From JASJGK01 sp033791585 (lineage in GTDB: Bacteria; SAR324; XYD2-FULL-50-16), in NCBI GenBank assembly GCA_033791585.1, contig JASJGK010000202.1:1-8502 (forward strand): a DNA stretch of 8,502 bases, read 5' to 3'. The notes below the pieces were generated by a model, which was given only the letters and a program-made list of their open reading frames with translations, was not told the DNA's origin and searched no databases. How positions within the stretch are numbered: the first letter of the stretch is position 1; every line of letters starts with the position of its first letter. The translations under genes and the position numbers were made by a program. Below are positions 5,503 through 8,502 of the stretch, piece by piece.

Positions 5503-7295
5503 AAAAATGCACCTCGTGCTTTAATGGTCAATTGGTCACTGCCAAAATCCAGCTCAAAACTGGTTACCTTGGCTTCCATTGCCAAAGGTGGGTCAAAATC
5601 TTGGTCTAGATAAGTAAGGGTTTCCCCAAATTGGGGTAAGCGCTCAAGGGGAGCCTCAATTTGGATTTCAGTTTGTTCATGGGCAGCCTTTTTGGCTTTG
5701 AGCCTGAGCTTTACTAGGTTTTCTTTTTCGTTAAAAACTTTGATTAACTTTTCCTGGCCCAGGGAGTGAGTTCCTTTTTCAGTGGACTCCTTTTTTTTCT
5801 GTAATATCGCAGGCAAACCTGTATTTCCATCTTTATACTGGCTCCCTGCAAAGGCTACTTCCCATTTTGCCTTGTATTGTTTTACAGGCATGGGTACGGA
5901 GTAATGGACCTTAAAAATATCAATTTCACCAATAGGACCAATATCACCATGGGCAATAGCCCGATCAAATAAAACTAAGGTGTCATTTTTTATATAAAAG
6001 GCGAAGTTGCAATAACCTGCCACTTGGTCCAACAAGTCAATAATGGTTATTTGACTGGTGATAACCTGATCAATGGCTATTTGGTCTGAGCTATCAAGAT
6101 CAGAAAATGTCAATCCCAGCTTGGTTGCACCCCAGCTAAAAAGCTGTGACAGAGTGGTGACTGCACCTGTACCAGCGGCCGTTGCTAGGCCAAAGGTCTG
6201 GGTCCCACCTCGCTCTAAGTATCTATTTCCTAAACTATCTGCGCCCCAGCCTGTAGAAGTAATATCAATACCGTCATCAAATAGGGTAACCCCGCTTGGG
6301 GCCGTTCCTACAAAATCGGGGCGGTAGTAGCGCCACTCAGTTTCTACCCCTGTGCGAATCAAGCTGGGGTGGTTGGTATATCCTAGGTATAGTGGGATGG
6401 GCAAAATCTCACGGCTGCATTCTAAATCACCGTTTGTATAAGAACCCGTCGCTGTGGAGGTCACTTCAAATTGAGTGCTGTTCACAATTTCTGATACTTC
6501 ATATTTACCCATAAAAATTGCTGCTGCGATATTGCTTACAGGCTGCAACAACACCTCATCAAAAAGGCTATAACCATGTGTCTTGCCAGTGGTGATGGTT
6601 AATTTCGCCCCGTTTGCTGTAATAGCTGTAATAAGTAAGGAATCTGATGTGCCCATACCTTCTTCCAAGGCCTGCTCTTTAAATTCCCTTTCAAAAAGTT
6701 CATATTCGAATCCATTTTCGGTAAGGCTGCGTAAAACGGCGTTGCCTTCCAGCACGTTGGTTGCTCTATCATCCCTTGCGCCCCAAGTGGCTTTGATCTC
6801 AATGGTACTTGGTGGGCTGATCTGGTTTCCACTATTGTCCTTAAAGGCCTCAGGTAAAAAGGTGATTTTACCCCAAGTTAAGGTTATGTAGCCGCCATTT
6901 TTACTAGTTTCATACTGGATTGTCGGCAGTTTTGAGATTTGTAAATCCCAAAAGTGGGTTCGCCCCACCACGCCTCGATGCGAAAAGTACTGGGTAACAT
7001 CTGCACCCGATTCGGAATGAGTGACCTCCACATAGAGCTTTCCAAAACGTATTACCGCCTCTAAAAAGAGAGGGCCTAACTTTTGTGTATGGCTGGCTGA
7101 ACATAATTCGTACAGGTTACCGTCAGAAAGGTTTGACTTGTAGTTATGATGCTGCCAAAGCCTAACTATTGGCGGAGTAGTTAGGTTATGGAGTGGCTCG
7201 ACTAAAGTAACATTCAACAATGCTTGACCCGAAAAGGGATCTTCACAAATCCCTTTGTGAGCAAGTTGGCTGCCTAATAATAATCCATTTAACAT
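5499..7295 (-). CDS. Putative tail hub / baseplate protein (598 aa)
   Basis: A long frame starts at ATG 7295 with AAAGGA six bases upstream. It lies 50 bases after the tape measure gene and overlaps the next gene by four bases (ATGA), so translation of the two is probably coupled. The protein is beta-rich with no signal peptide or membrane helix. Residues 414-445 (ITIIDLLDQVAGYCN, then FYIKNDTLVLFDRA) resemble the region in tail hub proteins where a helix precedes a two-strand hairpin. The C terminus (548-598: LPQFGETLTYLDQD, then KVTSFELDFGSDQLTIKARG) resembles their closing beta domain. Residues 222-287 look like a separate small beta module (GKTHGYSLFDEVLL, then GKYEVSEIVNSTQFEV). Hub proteins close the distal end of the tail tube beneath the tape measure protein, and the position directly after the tape measure gene agrees. 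The hub assignment is inference; another tail tip component is possible. Confidence 0.85.
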   Translation of the reverse strand: MLNGLLLGSQLAHKGICEDPFSGQALLNVTLVEPLHNLTTPPIVRLWQHHNYKSNLSDGNLYELCSASHTQKLGPLFLEAVIRFGKLYVEVTHSESGADVTQYFSHRGVVGRTHFWDLQISKLPTIQYETSKNGGYITLTWGKITFLPEAFKDNSGNQISPPSTIEIKATWGARDDRATNVLEGNAVLRSLTENGFEYELFEREFKEQALEEGMGTSDSLLITAITANGAKLTITTGKTHGYSLFDEVLLQPVSNIAAAIFMGKYEVSEIVNSTQFEVTSTATGSYTNGDLECSREILPIPLYLGYTNHPSLIRTGVETEWRYYRPDFVGTAPSGVTLFDDGIDITSTGWGADSLGNRYLERGGTQTFGLATAAGTGAVTTLSQLFSWGATKLGLTFSDLDSSDQIAIDQVITSQITIIDLLDQVAGYCNFAFYIKNDTLVLFDRAIAHGDIGPIGEIDIFKVHYSVPMPVKQYKAKWEVAFAGSQYKDGNTGLPAILQKKKESTEKGTHSLGQEKLIKVFNEKENLVKLRLKAKKAAHEQTEIQIEAPLERLPQFGETLTYLDQDFDPPLAMEAKVTSFELDFGSDQLTIKARGAFL

Positions 7296-7345
7296 GGAAT
7301 TTCCTTTACCATTGTTATCCTGTTGAAGTGAGGTAATTCCAATTA

Positions 7346-8502
7346 TTACAGCTCTAGGTTTGAGCGGCCTTGTCTGGCCGTAGTTTCTTCAGCTATTTTT
7401 TTACCATCGGAATTTACAACCACTACCTGACCTGATTTATGGCTAATATTTCTTTGGATATCAGCAGAAGATTCTAGAGTTTTTAGAATCTGAGCTAGGG
7501 TTTTTTGTAGATCTTTATTATCACCGTTGGATTTAAACTCTACTGGAATAGAACGCCCCTGTGGCAAAGGTACCACGGCTTCTGTGCCGTGGAGCAATTC
7601 CCAGTGGCCTGCATCGGAACCAGAACTAACCCCCCCGTCCTTAAAGCCTGTAGTATTTTTTAGTCCCTCATAATCCACAGCTTTAAAGCCTGCAAATTCC
7701 CTGATGTGCTGGGGTAGAACCTTTTCTAAATCTTGGGCGATAACACCTTTTGAGTCTCCATAAAGGCCTAGTGCATTGGCCTTATCATTCCAAGTCCAAC
7801 TGGCCCTTTGCAGGCCTGGGTAAAATTCTTCACCTCGTTGGATGTTATTTTTCAGTCTTGCGTCAGAAAGACCAGACCAGTGACTCTTACTTAGGCCTCC
7901 GATACCGCTTCCGCCTCCACCAGATAAATCCTTAATAGCTCTTACTATAGCATCTTTTGTACCGTTTATAGCCGCCACAAAATTTGGACCGATTTTACTG
8001 GGTAAACCTATTATCCCATGATAAACGGCGCTTAAAGACCCTGCCACAGAGTGGAACCCACTTGTAAGGCTTTTTAACGCAGACTTGTAAGCGCTAGACA
8101 AACTAAGACTTAGAGATTTATAAGCACTCGCAAAACCATCCCCAAAGGCAGCTATTAAAATAACCACTTCAGTCATTCCGCTAAGTAATAAAACGCTGAC
8201 TTCATGTATTTTTTTAAGCCAGTTTTTTTGCTCTTCGCTAATTTGTGGCCCTTTGTCGCTTACTGCTGTCTCTAAGCTGTCAAACATTCCAGGTATATTA
8301 GAACTTTGCAAAGCGTCTAAATCGTTTGAAACGCTATCTTTTATACCTAAAAGGGTTTTTGAAACATTGTCAAAAATAGTTTGATATTGTTCGCTTGATC
8401 TTAAGGTAGCTTTTGCATTCTCTAAAAATTCAGTAGAGAAACTTGCAAGCTCTGAAATTGATTTTGCCCTTTCTTCCGCTGTCCCACCGCCCTGCGCTGC
8501 CT
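7346..8502 (-). CDS. Phage tail tape measure protein, C-terminal part, with internal peptidase S74-type domain (5' end outside window)
   Basis: The frame stays open from its TAA at 7346 to the window edge, so about 385 C-terminal residues are visible and the true start lies upstream. I do not accept the internal TTG at 8311 as a start: coding continues through it and no ribosome binding site is evident. Numbering from that TTG, a hydrophobic stretch lies at residues 38-57 (VLLLSGMTEVVILIAAFG) and a Ser/Ala/Leu-rich helical region with two SAYKS repeats follows at 62-95. A glycine linker at 130-139 leads into SDARLKNNI at 149-157, then W.W at 172-174, GVIAQDLEKVLP at 189-200 and VDYEGL at 212-217. 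These are the hallmarks of the S74 intramolecular chaperone family. After it comes HGTEAVVPLPQGRSIPV (241-257), a C-terminal signature common in tape measure proteins. Tape measure proteins set tail length and are often trimmed near the C terminus during assembly. The role is inferred from motifs and gene order; the coding call is very firm. Confidence 0.88.
   Translation of the reverse strand, partial: AAQGGGTAEERAKSISELASFSTEFLENAKATLRSSEQYQTIFDNVSKTLLGIKDSVSNDLDALQSSNIPGMFDSLETAVSDKGPQISEEQKNWLKKIHEVSVLLLSGMTEVVILIAAFGDGFASAYKSLSLSLSSAYKSALKSLTSGFHSVAGSLSAVYHGIIGLPSKIGPNFVAAINGTKDAIVRAIKDLSGGGGSGIGGLSKSHWSGLSDARLKNNIQRGEEFYPGLQRASWTWNDKANALGLYGDSKGVIAQDLEKVLPQHIREFAGFKAVDYEGLKNTTGFKDGGVSSGSDAGHWELLHGTEAVVPLPQGRSIPVEFKSNGDNKDLQKTLAQILKTLESSADIQRNISHKSGQVVVVNSDGKKIAEETTARQGRSNLEL
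7661..7870 (-). other. Peptidase S74 / intramolecular chaperone domain within the tape measure protein
   Basis: The encoded segment carries the family's ordered landmarks: SDARLKNNI at its start, a W.W pair, GVIAQDLEKVLP, and a closing VDYEGL. In characterised S74 domains of endosialidases and tail fibres, the Ser of the S-D-x-R-L-K motif and the nearby Lys form the self-cleavage centre, and the chain breaks just before that Ser. Both residues are present here (Ser codon 7865-7867, Lys codon 7850-7852). The domain is compact, about 70 residues, and does not end the protein: roughly 100 further residues follow. Activity is inferred, not shown. Confidence 0.75.

Noticed and set aside
6583..6891. 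Plus-strand 102-codon frame
   Set aside because: Antisense to the hub gene, with low-complexity Ser/Val-rich sequence and no start signals.
8309..8311. TTG as the start of a 321-residue protein
   Set aside because: The frame stays open upstream to the window edge with coding-like helical sequence, and no ribosome binding site precedes the TTG, so it is an internal codon of a longer gene.

Overview
The window (about 43% GC by eye) looks like bacterial chromosome carrying the end of a tailed-phage or prophage tail module. All well-supported genes lie on the minus strand, so read biologically it runs from base 8502 down to base 1. The hosts of the closest-looking families (DUF427, TetR plus SRPBCC, bacteriohemerythrin) and the strong purine-rich ribosome binding sites suggest a Gram-negative proteobacterium. 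An alphaproteobacterium is my best guess, but the lineage cannot be fixed from the sequence alone. No tRNA, rRNA, CRISPR array, integrase, transposase or recognisable att site was seen.

Bases 8502 to about 2580 are the distal part of a long-tailed phage morphogenesis operon. In transcription order it holds: the C-terminal part of a tape measure protein (open at the window edge) with an embedded peptidase S74-type domain; a 598-residue hub-like tail protein; a 262-residue beta-rich tail protein; a 129-residue structural protein; a 291-residue tail fibre or tip protein with three HxH motifs; and two small proteins of 109 and 71 residues. Spacing is tight: one 4-base ATGA overlap, gaps of 8 to 50 bases elsewhere, and one larger 170-base gap before the last gene. 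A strong intrinsic terminator at 2580-2623 closes the operon. This module would build the tail tip and the host-recognition structure.

Bases 2443 to 2030 encode a complete bacteriohemerythrin with the full set of di-iron ligands. It sits just past the phage terminator, so it is either host flank or a prophage cargo gene. Bases 2029 to about 1682 hold no confident gene. Two short plus-strand reading frames (34 and 53 codons) with Shine-Dalgarno-like sequences are listed as low-confidence candidates.

Bases 1681 to 42 form a compact operon: SRPBCC (START-like ligand-binding) protein, TetR-family regulator, DUF427 protein. Its upstream region has a plausible sigma-70 promoter whose -35 and -10 elements flank an imperfect 22-bp palindrome. 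A third half-site lies one helical turn further on. This fits an autoregulated operon controlled by its own TetR protein, probably sensing a small hydrophobic ligand. The two observations I rate most worth following are the S74 self-cleaving chaperone domain inside a tape measure protein and the three-half-site TetR operator.
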